Of a DNA stretch of 47,370 bases, positions 33,958-42,980 are shown one piece after another (within the stretch, counting starts at the first letter, position 1; every line of letters starts with the position of its first letter). The stretch lies in NCBI RefSeq assembly GCF_029051725.1, contig NZ_JAACFU010000031.1:1-47370 (forward strand), given 5' to 3'. The DNA comes from Bradyrhizobium sp. CSS354. Lineage in GTDB: Bacteria; Pseudomonadota; Alphaproteobacteria; Rhizobiales; Xanthobacteraceae. The translations under genes and the position numbers were made by a program. The notes below the pieces were generated by a model. It did no database searches. It was not told where the DNA came from and saw nothing but the letters and a program-made list of their open reading frames with translations.

Positions 33958-35598
33958 ATGAGGACACAGGTGCTGGTGGTGGGCGCCGGGCCCGTCGGAT
34001 TGACCGCGGCGATGGATCTGGCTTCCCGTGGGATCGACGTCGTGGTCGCGGAGATCCGCCATGCCGGCGATCCGCCCAGCGTCAAATGCAATCACGTCTC
34101 GGCGCGTTCGATGGAGATCTTCCGCCGGCTCGGCGTCGCCGCAAAGCTGCGCGACGCAGGCCTGCCCGCAGATTTCCCGAACGACTGCTCCTACCGGACC
34201 ACGGCGACCGGCATCGAGCTGTGCCGCATCGACATTCCCTCGCGCGCACGCCGCTACAGCGCCACTGGTGGCCCCGATACCTGGTGGCCGACGCCGGAGC
34301 CGCCCCACCGGATCAACCAAGTCTATCTCGAGCCGATCCTGTTCAGCCATGCCGCCGCTCAGTCGCGCATCACCATTCTGGCGCGCACGGAAATCACGGA
34401 CATCGAGCAGAATGACGATCATGTGGTTGCACTGGCGCGCGACCTCGACAGCGGAAGCTCGCTCCGCATCGAGGCTTCCTTTGTGATCGGTTGCGATGGC
34501 AGCCGTTCCCTGGTTCGCAAATCGATCGGTGCCAGCCTGTCCGGCACGCCGGTGATCCAGCGCGTGCAATCGACCTTCATCGAAGCGCCGCAGCTCAAGG
34601 AGCTGATGGGCGCGCACAAGCCGGCCTGGATGGTGCTCTCGCTCAACCCGCGACGCTCAGGCACGACGGTGGCGATCGACGGTCGTGACCGCTGGCTGAT
34701 CCACAATCACCTGAAGCCAGACGAGCCCGAATTTGATTCGGTCGATCGGGACTGGGCGATCCGCGCCATTCTCGGCGTCGACGAGCGTTTCGAATACCGC
34801 GTCCTCAGCAGGGAGGACTGGGTCGGCCGCCGGCTTGTCGCCGATCGCTTCCGCGACCGCAGGGTCTTCATCTGCGGCGACGCCGCGCATCTGTGGATGC
34901 CGTATGCGGGCTACGGCATGAATGCGGGCATTGCGGACGCCATAGACCTGTGCTGGCAGGTGGCGGCGCATCTGAACGGGTGGGCGCCGGCTTCGATCCT
35001 CGATGCCTACGAGGCGGAGCGTCAGCCCATCACCGAACAGGTGTCGCGCTTTGCCATGGACCATGCGATGAAGATGATGGCGCAGCGTGGCGGAGTCTCC
35101 GCGGAGATCGAGCACGACACGCCGCGCGGCCACGCGGCGCGCGCAGCGCTGGCCAGGGCGGCCTACGATCTCAACGTTCAGCAATATTGCTGTGCCGGAT
35201 TGAACTTCGGCTACTATTACGATGCCTCGCCGATCATCGCCTATGACGGCGAGACGCCGCCGGCCTACGCGATGGGCAGCTTCACGCCCTCCACCGTGCC
35301 CGGCGCTCGCGCGCCGCACCTGTTTCTGCGGGACGGGCGATCGCTCTACGATGCCTTCGGGGCCGGCTACACTTTGCTGCGGTTCGATCCGGCGATCGAT
35401 GTGGCGCCATTGAAGTCTGCCGCAGAGCAGCGCGGCATTCCGCTCGCGCTGCTCGACATCGCGCCGGACGAAGCGAACGGCGCGTATGCCGAGAAGCTGG
35501 TGCTGGCGCGGCCCGATCAGCACATCGCCTGGCGCGGGCAGGCCGCGCCGGCGGACCCACAAGGCTTGCTGACGCGCATTACTGGCGCTTCGGCGTAA
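33958..35598 (+). CDS. FAD-dependent monooxygenase (PheA/TfdB type)
   Basis: A 546-residue flavoprotein hydroxylase. The N-terminus has the dinucleotide-binding VLVVGAGPVGLTAAMDLASRG. The middle has VIGCDGSRSLVRKSIGA. The FAD-ribityl motif is VFICGDAAHLWMPYAGYGMNAGIADAIDLCWQ. Residues after about 400 form the thioredoxin-like C-terminal domain of this group (TLLRFDPAIDVAPL, ends VLARPDQHIAWRG). Enzymes of this class hydroxylate phenols and related aromatics with NAD(P)H and oxygen. I used the ATG at 33958, which starts directly before the first strand. It is divergent from a LysR gene and followed by a Bug-type binding protein gene, together a small catabolic locus. The substrate cannot be read from the sequence. 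Confidence 0.9.
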   Translation: MRTQVLVVGAGPVGLTAAMDLASRGIDVVVAEIRHAGDPPSVKCNHVSARSMEIFRRLGVAAKLRDAGLPADFPNDCSYRTTATGIELCRIDIPSRARRYSATGGPDTWWPTPEPPHRINQVYLEPILFSHAAAQSRITILARTEITDIEQNDDHVVALARDLDSGSSLRIEASFVIGCDGSRSLVRKSIGASLSGTPVIQRVQSTFIEAPQLKELMGAHKPAWMVLSLNPRRSGTTVAIDGRDRWLIHNHLKPDEPEFDSVDRDWAIRAILGVDERFEYRVLSREDWVGRRLVADRFRDRRVFICGDAAHLWMPYAGYGMNAGIADAIDLCWQVAAHLNGWAPASILDAYEAERQPITEQVSRFAMDHAMKMMAQRGGVSAEIEHDTPRGHAARAALARAAYDLNVQQYCCAGLNFGYYYDASPIIAYDGETPPAYAMGSFTPSTVPGARAPHLFLRDGRSLYDAFGAGYTLLRFDPAIDVAPLKSAAEQRGIPLALLDIAPDEANGAYAEKLVLARPDQHIAWRGQAAPADPQGLLTRITGASA

Positions 35599-35640
35599 GG
35601 CGATTTGAAGCGGACGGTCTCGCGGCGAAGTCCGTCAGGA

Positions 35641-35685
35641 CGTGGTTTACAAAGTCGTAGTTCACAAAGGCGTGGTTCACAAACA
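35641..35685 (+). repeat. Three tandem 15-base repeats upstream of the binding-protein gene
   Basis: CGTGGTTTACAAAGT, CGTAGTTCACAAAGG and CGTGGTTCACAAACA lie head to tail with two to four mismatches between copies. They fill most of the leader between the monooxygenase stop and the GTG at 35708. The reading frame through them is open, so they could also be an N-terminal extension. Spacing of 15 bases does not fit one helix face. Confidence 0.6.
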
Positions 35686-35707
35686 AGAACGCACCGGGGA
35701 GGGAAAC

Positions 35708-36688
35708 GTGTTTCACGTTGTAAGCCGCCGCATTTTGGCCGTGCTGACGGCCGCGAGTTTCGCCGTGTTGCCGCTGGAGGCGGGCCGAGCGGCCTATCCC
35801 GAGCAATTGATCAAGATCATCGTGACCTTTCCGCCCGGCGGCAGCGCCGATACCGTCATCCGCGCGCTCGAACCGCTGGTCATTGCCGAGCTCAAACAGG
35901 GTCTCGTGATCGAGAACCGCGCGGGTGCTGGAGGCAACATCGGCATGGCCGCGGTCGCGCAGGCCAAGCCTGATGGCTATACGCTCGGCGTCGCGCCGGC
36001 AGGCAGCCTGACGGTGAATCCGCATCTCAATTCGTCGATGCCGTTCGATCCGAAGGATCTTGCGCCGATCACCCTGCTCGCGGAAATTCCCTTCGTGCTG
36101 GTTGCGTCAGCGAACGTGCCGGCGCATACGGTCGCGGAAACGATCGCGCTCGCCAAGGCCAAGCCGGGCGCGTTGTCGATCGGACATGGCGGCAATTCGA
36201 CAGCCATGCACTTGACCGCAGCACTGTTCACGCAGAAGACCGCGATCGCCATGGAGCTGGTCCCCTATCGCGGGACCGCGCCGGCGACGGTCGACGTTCT
36301 CGCAGGCCATGTCCCCTTCGCGGTACTGGATATCCCCGCATCGAGGCAACTGATCCTCGAAGGCAAGCTCAACGCCATCGGTGTGTCGTCTGCGCAGCGT
36401 CTGTCGTCCTTGCCCGATGTGCCGACACTAGCCGAGAGCGGGATTGCGGGTTTCGAATCCGTTGGCTGGTTCGGGCTGGTTGCTCCGGCCGGCACGCCAG
36501 CCGATATCGTCGGCCGGTTGAACGAAGCCTTCGGAAAAGCCCTGAAGGACCCGTCGGTGGTCGAGAAGATCCGGACGCTTGGCGCAGAGCCTGCACCGAC
36601 CTCGCCCGAGCAGTTCAGCCGCTTCATCCAAAGCGAAAGCTCGAAATGGGGCAAGCTGATCAGTGAAGCGGGCATCAAGGCGAATTAA
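35708..36688 (+). CDS. Bug/TctC-family extracytoplasmic solute-binding protein
   Basis: A 326-residue periplasmic protein with a signal peptide (residues 1 to about 26, ending GRA before AYPEQ). Bug-family marks follow: YPEQLIKIIVTFPPGGSADTVIRAL, VENRAGAGGNIG, AKPDGYTLGVAPAGSLTVNPHL, LPDVPTLAESGIAGFE and GLVAPAGTP. These proteins capture carboxylates or aromatic acids for tripartite tricarboxylate transporters, or act as sensors; no TctA/TctB genes are near. I chose the GTG at 35708, with GGGGAGGG upstream, because the signal peptide starts there. It may be cotranscribed with the monooxygenase and could bind its substrate. Confidence 0.9.
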   Translation: MFHVVSRRILAVLTAASFAVLPLEAGRAAYPEQLIKIIVTFPPGGSADTVIRALEPLVIAELKQGLVIENRAGAGGNIGMAAVAQAKPDGYTLGVAPAGSLTVNPHLNSSMPFDPKDLAPITLLAEIPFVLVASANVPAHTVAETIALAKAKPGALSIGHGGNSTAMHLTAALFTQKTAIAMELVPYRGTAPATVDVLAGHVPFAVLDIPASRQLILEGKLNAIGVSSAQRLSSLPDVPTLAESGIAGFESVGWFGLVAPAGTPADIVGRLNEAFGKALKDPSVVEKIRTLGAEPAPTSPEQFSRFIQSESSKWGKLISEAGIKAN

Positions 36689-36940
36689 GTATCGTCTGCG
36701 TAGCCCCGTTGCTCGTCGACGGTCATCCCCGGCTCGCCCTCAGCGCCCGCCGCATCATGACCGCCGCCCAGTCAGACGATCCGCCCCCGCGTAAGTCATT
36801 GATCTTGCAGCCCCCGTCTACTGTGCATGGGGTTGTTTTCGCGCTTTTTGTTGTTGGGCCTTGGAAAGCTTACAGGTAATCGTCACGTCACCCCGGCTGG
36901 CCTCTGCAGTCGGGATCACCACCCACAAGGCGAGACGGGC

Positions 36941-37801
36941 ATGCAATCTTCCGGCAGTGGCTGGGGCAACGGGCTTCTTGGCGTCATCATCTTCAGCGGC
37001 TCGCTGCCGGCGACGCGCGTGGCGGTCGGCGGGTTCTCCGCGCTGTTCCTGACCTCGGTGCGCGCGGTCATCGCGGCGCTGATCGGCGTGGCCGTGCTCG
37101 GCCTGCTCCGTCAGGCGCGGCCGCAGCGCAAGGATCTCGTCTCGCTCGCCATCGTCGCCATCGGCGTCGTGGTCGGCTTTCCCTTGCTGACGGCGCTTGC
37201 GCTGCAGCACATCACCTCGGCGCATTCGATCGTCTTCATCGGGCTCTTGCCGCTGTCGACCGCGATCTTCGGCGTGCTGCGCGGCGGCGAGCGGCCGCAG
37301 CCAATGTTCTGGCTGTTCGCTGTTCTGGGCAGCGCCACGGTCGCGGGCTTTGCCCTGTCCAACGACGGCACCGCATCGCTCACCGGCGATCTGCTGATGG
37401 TCGCGGCCATCGTGCTGTGCGGGCTCGGCTATGCCGAAGGCGCCGCGTTGTCGCGCCGGCTCGGCGGCTGGCAGGTGATCTCCTGGGCGCTGCTGCTGGC
37501 GCTGCCGCTGATGCTGCCGGTCGCGATTCTAACCTGGCCGCCGACATGGAGCGGCATCAGCGTGCCCGCCTGGATCGGGCTCGCCTATGTCTCGGTCTTC
37601 AGCATGTTCGTCGGTTTCATCTTCTGGTATCGCGGGCTCGCGGTCGGCGGCATCGCCCGCGTCGGCCAGTTGCAGCAGCTCCAGCCGTTCTTCGGGCTCG
37701 CGCTTGCAGGCTGGCTTCTGCACGAACCCGTGGCCTGGAGCATGATCGTGGCGACCGCGCTGGTGGTCGCCTGCGTGTTCTTTGCGCGGCGGTTTGCCTG
37801 A
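36941..37801 (+). CDS. EamA/DMT-superfamily transporter
   Basis: A 286-residue membrane protein with about nine or ten hydrophobic helices in two EamA repeats (first ATRVAVGGFSALFLTSVRAVIAALIGV, second LVSVFSMFVGFIFWYRGLAVGGIARVGQLQQLQPFFGLALAGWLLHEP). The QLQQLQPFFGLALAGWLLHE stretch is typical. Such proteins export metabolites or amino acids. I used the ATG at 36941; a longer frame from 36827 adds 38 residues with no domain. It is convergent with a LysR gene 18 bases away. The gap 36689-36940 shows no gene. Confidence 0.88.
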   Translation: MQSSGSGWGNGLLGVIIFSGSLPATRVAVGGFSALFLTSVRAVIAALIGVAVLGLLRQARPQRKDLVSLAIVAIGVVVGFPLLTALALQHITSAHSIVFIGLLPLSTAIFGVLRGGERPQPMFWLFAVLGSATVAGFALSNDGTASLTGDLLMVAAIVLCGLGYAEGAALSRRLGGWQVISWALLLALPLMLPVAILTWPPTWSGISVPAWIGLAYVSVFSMFVGFIFWYRGLAVGGIARVGQLQQLQPFFGLALAGWLLHEPVAWSMIVATALVVACVFFARRFA

Positions 37802-37819
37802 GGCCGAATTGATGTGGCC

Positions 37820-38755
37820 TTAGTTCTTGCCCGGTTGCGGCTTTTCGATCCCCGGCAGCCGCGCGATCCTCTCGGCGAGAAAATCGATCAGCAGCCGTAC
37901 CCGCGCGATGCCGGATCGCTCCGGGACAATCAGCATGTTGAGCGGAACGGAAGGCGGCGCGTAGTCTTGAAGCACGTGCTCGAGTTGGCCTGAGGCAAGC
38001 AGGTCGTCGACGAGCCAAAGATGGGCCGGCGCAATGCCACGACCGGCCGCGAGCGCCTCGCGTGCGGCAAGCCCGTGATCCACCCGCAGCCGCCCTGCGA
38101 ACGGGACCACATGGCGGCCGCCGCGCCGCCCGTGCAGCACGAGCACGTCGCTGCCGGCGATGTTCGACATCCTGACACCCTCATGGCTGGCGAGATCTTG
38201 CGGGCGCGTGGGCCTGCCGCGCGAAGCCAGATAGTCGGGTGCGGCCACGAGCACCCGCCGCGACTGACCAAGCAGCCTGAGCTTCATCGAACTGTCGGGG
38301 AGCGGCCCCAGACGGAGGGCGATATCGACGCCTTCCCGCACCAGGTCAATCCGCTCGTCGGTCAGGCTGAGATCCACCGCCACGTCCGGATAGCGGTCCT
38401 GAAACGCGAACACGAAACGACTGACATGGAGCACACCGAAGGCCGCGGTGCAGGAGACGCGCACCGTTCCGGCCGGCGCGCCGCGCGTGCTGCGCACCTC
38501 GTCGACCGCCAGTTCGACCAGGCGCAGGATCTGCACGCAGTCGGCGTAGTAGCGGCGCCCCTCCTCCGTCATCGTCACGCTGCGCGTGGTCCGCGTGAGC
38601 AGCGACACGCCGACGGCCTGCTCCAGTTCCCGAAGATGCCGCGTCACTGTCGACTGGCCGAGACCAAGCTCGCGCGCGACCGCGGACAGGCTTCCGCGCT
38701 CGGCGACCCGCACGAAGCTGCGCATGCGTTCGAGCGTAACGTCCGATCTATCCAT
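37820..38755 (-). CDS. LysR-type transcriptional regulator
   Basis: A 311-residue LysR protein. The N-terminal winged helix reads MRSFVRVAERGSLSAVARELGLGQSTVTRHLRELEQAVGVSLLTRTTRSVTMTEEG. The effector domain has the pattern of the CrgA/PP2-type group (VRVSCTAAFGVLHVSRFVFAFQDRYPDVAVDLSLTDERIDLVREGVDIALRLG). It is divergent from the flavodoxin-fold oxidoreductase gene at 38848, with about 90 bases between, and probably regulates it, perhaps in response to quinones or electrophiles. Confidence 0.92.
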   Translation of the reverse strand: MDRSDVTLERMRSFVRVAERGSLSAVARELGLGQSTVTRHLRELEQAVGVSLLTRTTRSVTMTEEGRRYYADCVQILRLVELAVDEVRSTRGAPAGTVRVSCTAAFGVLHVSRFVFAFQDRYPDVAVDLSLTDERIDLVREGVDIALRLGPLPDSSMKLRLLGQSRRVLVAAPDYLASRGRPTRPQDLASHEGVRMSNIAGSDVLVLHGRRGGRHVVPFAGRLRVDHGLAAREALAAGRGIAPAHLWLVDDLLASGQLEHVLQDYAPPSVPLNMLIVPERSGIARVRLLIDFLAERIARLPGIEKPQPGKN

Positions 38756-38847
38756 ATTTCGGCATGATCCTATCCATCGGCGACAACTACCGGATTGCAG
38801 CCGTGCACGCTACCTGCTGCTCGCAATCGTCAACCAAGGTGCTGATC

Positions 38848-39702
38848 ATGAAAGTGTTGATCGTCTTCGCTCATCCCGAGCCGCGCTCCCTCAATGGCTC
38901 GCTTCGCGATGTCGCCGTCAGAGAACTCGAGGCTGAGGGACACGAGGTACGGGTGTCAGACCTTTACGCCCAGGGCTGGACATCCGAAATCGGTCGCGCC
39001 GACTTTCCGCTGCTGCCGCCGGACGCGCGGCTGGCGCCGGCCGCCGCCTCCAAGCAGGCGTTCGAGTCGGGCACACTCACCGCGGACGTCAACGCCGAGA
39101 TCGAGAAGCTGCTGTGGGCGGACGTCCTGATCCTGCAATTCCCGCTGTGGTGGTTCAGCATGCCGGCCATCCTCAAGGGCTGGGTCGACCGCGTGTTCGC
39201 CTACGGTTTCGCCTATGGCGTCGGCGAGCACAGCGACAAGCGGTGGGGCGACCGTTACGGCGAAGGCAGGCTAGCGGGCAAACGCGCGATGCTGATCGTG
39301 ACCGCCGGCGGCTGGCAGGAGCATTATTCGGCGCGCGGGATCAACGGACCGATCGACGACCTGCTGTTCCCCATCAATCACGGCATCCTCTATTATCCGG
39401 GATATGACGTGCTTCCGCCGTTCGTTGTCTACAAGGCTGACAAACTGGACGAAGCCGGTTTCCAGGGGACGGCCGAACGTTTGCGCGAGAGGATGCGAAC
39501 GCTTGCGACGACAGCGCCGATTCCTTATCGGCGCCAGAATGGCGGCGATTACCTGATTCCGAGCATGCAGCTCCGCGCGGGACTCGAGCATTCCGGCGCG
39601 AGCGGCTTCGCGCTTCACGTCGAGCAGGCCGCGGCACGCAGCCCCAATGGTGAGCCGAGCTCCATGCGCTCGGCGACGGAGGATTGCGCGGCAACGGCGT
39701 AA
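38848..39702 (+). CDS. NAD(P)H:quinone oxidoreductase-like flavoprotein (Flavodoxin_2)
   Basis: A 284-residue protein of the DT-diaphorase/MdaB type: MKVLIVFAHPEPRSLNGSL at the FMN/FAD phosphate site, LILQFPLWWFSMPAILKGWVDRVFAYGFAYG and GKRAMLIVTAGGWQEHYSARG around the flavin. It should reduce quinones by two electrons. The final 50 residues beyond the usual end are an extra tail of unknown role. I chose the ATG at 38848 because the fold begins there; the frame is open from 38764. It is divergent from a LysR gene that probably controls it. Confidence 0.9.
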   Translation: MKVLIVFAHPEPRSLNGSLRDVAVRELEAEGHEVRVSDLYAQGWTSEIGRADFPLLPPDARLAPAAASKQAFESGTLTADVNAEIEKLLWADVLILQFPLWWFSMPAILKGWVDRVFAYGFAYGVGEHSDKRWGDRYGEGRLAGKRAMLIVTAGGWQEHYSARGINGPIDDLLFPINHGILYYPGYDVLPPFVVYKADKLDEAGFQGTAERLRERMRTLATTAPIPYRRQNGGDYLIPSMQLRAGLEHSGASGFALHVEQAAARSPNGEPSSMRSATEDCAATA

Positions 39703-39722
39703 TCCGCCGTCCGCGCACGACA

Positions 39723-40931
39723 TCACCCCATCACCGTCCGCGTCAGCGTGCTCCGCGCAAATTTCTTCAGCGGCATCGGCTTGCCGAACAGAAAACCCTG
39801 CACCAGGTCGAAGCCGAGTTCGTTGGCGGCGACGAGGTCGGCGCGGCTCTCGACGCCCTCGGCGACGGCGCGCACGCCATAGCCATGTGAGAGCTCGACG
39901 ATGTGGCGGCACACCGTGCGCTTGAGGCGATCAGTGCCGCTGCCGGTGACGAAGTGCCGGTCGGCCTTCAGCTTGATGAAGGGAATTTTTCCGAGGTCCA
40001 TCAGCGACGGCCAGTTGGCGCCGAGATTGTCGATCGACAGGCCGATATTGTGCAGACGCAGTTCGCGGGCGACCTCGACCAGGAGATCGAGGTCGCGGAT
40101 CGCCTCCTCGCTGTCGATCTCGATCGTCAGCCCGCCGAACGCCGGATGCGTCGGCATGCGGCGGCAGAGATCGCGCACGGCCTGCGGCTCCTTCAGATAG
40201 GACGACGGCAGGTTGATCGCGAGATCGACCGGGCTCTGCTGCTCCAGCAGATAGTGCCAGTCCTGCATGGCGCGCTCGATCACGAATTCGGAGAGGTCGC
40301 GCAGATTCGGGTCGTGCTCTTCGGGGATGAAATAGGCCGGCGGCACCACGCCCCAGGTCGGATGCCGCATCCGCACCAGCGCCTCGGCGCTACTGCGGAT
40401 CAGCGTGCGCGCGTCGATCTTGGGCTGGTACCACAGCTCGAGCCAGCCGGCATGCAAGGCCTCGCCGACATGCACGGCTGGGCTCGGCGCCGGCTCCTCG
40501 GGCAACAGCATCGCGACGCGCTCGCGCAGCGTCTCCGCGGCAAACGGCGTGGTCAGCGGCGGCAGCATCTTGAGGCCGTATTCCTCGCCGACCTGCTGCA
40601 CGGCCCTGACGATGATCGACTCGCGGGCGCCGACAGTCAGAACCCTGCCGTCGAAGGCCTCGCGCACCAGCGTCTCGAGAAATTTGCCGGGCTCGATGCC
40701 ATCGGCGGCGATGCCGAGCAGGATCAGGTCGGGCAATTCGCTCGTCAGCACGCTCTGCAGCTCCTCGGCGCTGGCGCATTCGGTGGTGACGAAGCCGAGA
40801 TCCTCCAGCACCTCTGCGAGAAACGCGCGCAGATGGCGCTTGCCGTCGGCCACGCATGCGCGCGGCTTCACCTTTCGCCGTCCGAAGGTCTTCGGCCTTC
40901 GTTCGGCGAGTTCTACAATTTCGTCGTTCAT
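39723..40931 (-). CDS. EAL-domain protein with degenerate receiver-like N-terminus
   Basis: A 402-residue protein. Residues about 20-140 resemble a response-regulator receiver fold (ACVADGKRHLRAFLAEVLEDLGF, DLILLGIAADG) but lack the usual phospho-acceptor context. Residues about 155-395 are an EAL domain: SAEALVRMRHP retains E-A-L, then DLAINLPSSYL, LTIEIDSEEAI, LSIDNLGANWPSL, IKLKADRHFV, AVAEGVES and LVQGFLFGKP. In LSIDNLG the usual D-D-F-G reads D-N-L-G, which removes a metal ligand, so c-di-GMP hydrolysis is doubtful and a binding or scaffold role is possible. GGGAG lies eight bases before the ATG. Confidence 0.85.
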   Translation of the reverse strand: MNDEIVELAERRPKTFGRRKVKPRACVADGKRHLRAFLAEVLEDLGFVTTECASAEELQSVLTSELPDLILLGIAADGIEPGKFLETLVREAFDGRVLTVGARESIIVRAVQQVGEEYGLKMLPPLTTPFAAETLRERVAMLLPEEPAPSPAVHVGEALHAGWLELWYQPKIDARTLIRSSAEALVRMRHPTWGVVPPAYFIPEEHDPNLRDLSEFVIERAMQDWHYLLEQQSPVDLAINLPSSYLKEPQAVRDLCRRMPTHPAFGGLTIEIDSEEAIRDLDLLVEVARELRLHNIGLSIDNLGANWPSLMDLGKIPFIKLKADRHFVTGSGTDRLKRTVCRHIVELSHGYGVRAVAEGVESRADLVAANELGFDLVQGFLFGKPMPLKKFARSTLTRTVMG

Positions 40932-41476
40932 CGCAAGCACTCCCGTTCCGTGCCGGTGTGTTAGCGACGTGAGCAGTTTCAAATATGGAAGGCTTCAGTC
41001 GATTGTCGAATTATCTGGGTAACGTTAAAGCACCCATCATGTCTAAAATTGTCCGGGTCTCGTTCGGGATGTTTTTACGTCTGCTCGCGCATCGGGCGCG
41101 GGGTTGCGGCAATCACTGGAAATTTCGCGACGTGCAGCGCGGCTGCATGCGCAGGCACTGTCCTGCAATTGGACCAAGCCTCGCGTGCCTCGCCAAATTC
41201 AATAACGGAGCGCCTCAATTGCCCGCGGTGCGCGCATTTTTCCCGGCTCGCTCGTGACGGTTCTGCGACAATGCGTCGGTGCGCGCTGGCGCCCGTGTGA
41301 AGCACATCACAAGCGAATTGCTGCACTTGCGCTATTGCTTCGGGCAGCCGGTGGTGGGCTGTCGAGGATCGCAGCAATGACGTCGCGGCGAATAATGTAT
41401 TGGTGGTTCAGGTTCGTGCTGTCAGGGCGATTTCTCGATCGCTTCCTGTGCCTGCCGCGCGCGCATTAGCGCGGGA
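40932..41476. other. 545-base gap with no supported gene
   Basis: Frames up to 100 residues are open on both strands but lack ribosome sites and read as low-quality composition. It contains a GC-rich stem (CCGCGC...GCGCGG) near 41455-41474 just after the convergent side of the next gene. I see no RNA gene. Confidence 0.45.
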
Positions 41477-42640
41477 TCAGGTTTGGCCGATCAGCTTGCG
41501 CAACGCGGCCGCGCCGTCCTCGATCACATCGCGTCCCTTCCAGGCCAGATAGGACAGCTTTCCGCCGAGCGTATCGTGGCTGCGCAGCCGGCGCGAGCCG
41601 AGAATGTGGCCGACATTGGAGGGAAAGCGGCTCACCTCGGCGGACACCAGCGCCGCGATCGCGTCCATCAATTGCTGCAGCCGAATGCCCCACTCACACT
41701 GCTCGATGCCGTCGATCCGCACTTTGAGCGCATATTCGGTGTCGTAGATCTCGGTGAGCAGGTCGCGCGCAATCAGCACCCGGTTGTGCCGGAGCGCGAT
41801 GCGCAAGGCGAGGCGCCTGTCGTCGAGTTGGTCGAGCACCATATGAACGACGCAGGCATAGGGCGTGGCGGCGACATCTGTGGCGCTCTTGCTCGCGGCG
41901 GCCTTGGTGGCAAGGCGCACCAATTGCCAGAACGTCTTCAGCCGCCTCGCCACCAGCGTCAGCGCAAACGGCAGCGCCTCGGGATGAGCCTTCTTGAAGG
42001 CGTCCAATCGTGCGGTGATCTGATCAACCTGGCCGTCGTCGAATTTCGCGATCTTCTCGGGCAGCTTTTCGTTGAACTTCGGCAGCGCGGCGCCGGCGCG
42101 CAGCACATGTTGCATCTTCTTCACGTCGTCGAAGGCGGTGCGCGATGCCGTGTATTGCGCGAGCTTGCCGCGCGCGAACTCGGTGCTCTCTGCCGATGCG
42201 AGGGTGCTCTCGAGAACCTTGACGACCTTGGTCTGGAAGGTCGATGCGATCTTCAGCACTTCCTTCTGGTTGTTGGCGGCGACCTGGTCGTTGATCGCCT
42301 TGATGTAGTCGCGCGCCATGGTCGGCAGCAGGTCGCGGCAAATCCACTCCCAGATCGGGGTGAGGGTGTTGCGCGAGATCCGCCCCATATTGGCATGCTC
42401 GGGCGCGCCGTCGATCAGAAGCAGCTCGAGCGGCGCAAAGAAATGGCGCGAGGGACTGGTGGCGCGCGCCTGGCTCGATCCGTCCTTGCGAAATTCGGCG
42501 CGCAGCCGCGATTGGAGCTCGGATGAGCCCGGCATGTCGATGCCGCACAGCTCCAGCCGTTCGAGCTCGCTGAGCAGGCAGCTGCGCGACAGCGGCGTCA
42601 GCTTCTGCAAGAAGTCCGATAGCTGGTCGATCTCGTTCAT
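41477..42640 (-). CDS. Conserved hypothetical protein, 387 residues
   Basis: An all-helical soluble protein I do not recognise by name; I have seen similar proteins only in Bradyrhizobium-type genomes. Distinct segments are EIDQLSDFLQKLTPLSRSCLLSELERLELCG at the N-terminus, FFAPLELLLIDGAPEHANMGRISRNTLTPIWEWICRDLLP, and a C-terminal region ending in AVSRFPSNVGHILGSRRLRSHDTLGGKLSYLAWKGRD. No enzyme motif or membrane helix is evident. I chose the ATG at 42640; a TTG at 42649 is in frame. The 340-base gap up to 42980 holds only its promoter region and that of the next gene. Confidence 0.75.
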   Translation of the reverse strand: MNEIDQLSDFLQKLTPLSRSCLLSELERLELCGIDMPGSSELQSRLRAEFRKDGSSQARATSPSRHFFAPLELLLIDGAPEHANMGRISRNTLTPIWEWICRDLLPTMARDYIKAINDQVAANNQKEVLKIASTFQTKVVKVLESTLASAESTEFARGKLAQYTASRTAFDDVKKMQHVLRAGAALPKFNEKLPEKIAKFDDGQVDQITARLDAFKKAHPEALPFALTLVARRLKTFWQLVRLATKAAASKSATDVAATPYACVVHMVLDQLDDRRLALRIALRHNRVLIARDLLTEIYDTEYALKVRIDGIEQCEWGIRLQQLMDAIAALVSAEVSRFPSNVGHILGSRRLRSHDTLGGKLSYLAWKGRDVIEDGAAALRKLIGQT

Positions 42641-42980
42641 GGCACGCAATCTTCCGCAACGATTCCAGCAGGCCTATCGGCCGCATGCATGGAGGCATTT
42701 GCGCGCTCTCAATTGCGACATAGAGAAGCAAGCCGCCGTTAATATATCCGTAAAATCCGGGGCGGCGGGTCATCGGCGCGGATCGGGTCGTTAAGAAGGC
42801 TTCGGGTGACCCGCCTACCATTTGAGCAGGTTCAGCAACCTAAGAATGCCGAGGGATGTTGGCCCACTAGCATAAAGTGTGCCTGTGCCGGAGTTTCAGC
42901 ACAAAGCTGCCAAATTCACCGTAGTCTTACGGAGCAAAAAGTTAACCACAGACCGCGTTGGGTTCCGCTAAACGAGTGAC

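Noticed and set aside
35641..35685. CRISPR array
   Set aside because: The three 15-base units abut directly without spacers.
39903..40964. Plus-strand frame of 353 codons
   Set aside because: Antisense of the EAL gene, whose motifs are clear.
41455..41474. Terminator hairpin
   Set aside because: The stem is six GC pairs with no following T-run; such stems are common by chance at this GC content.
41483..42526. Plus-strand frame of 347 codons
   Set aside because: Antisense of the 387-residue hypothetical gene; it has no ribosome site or domain.
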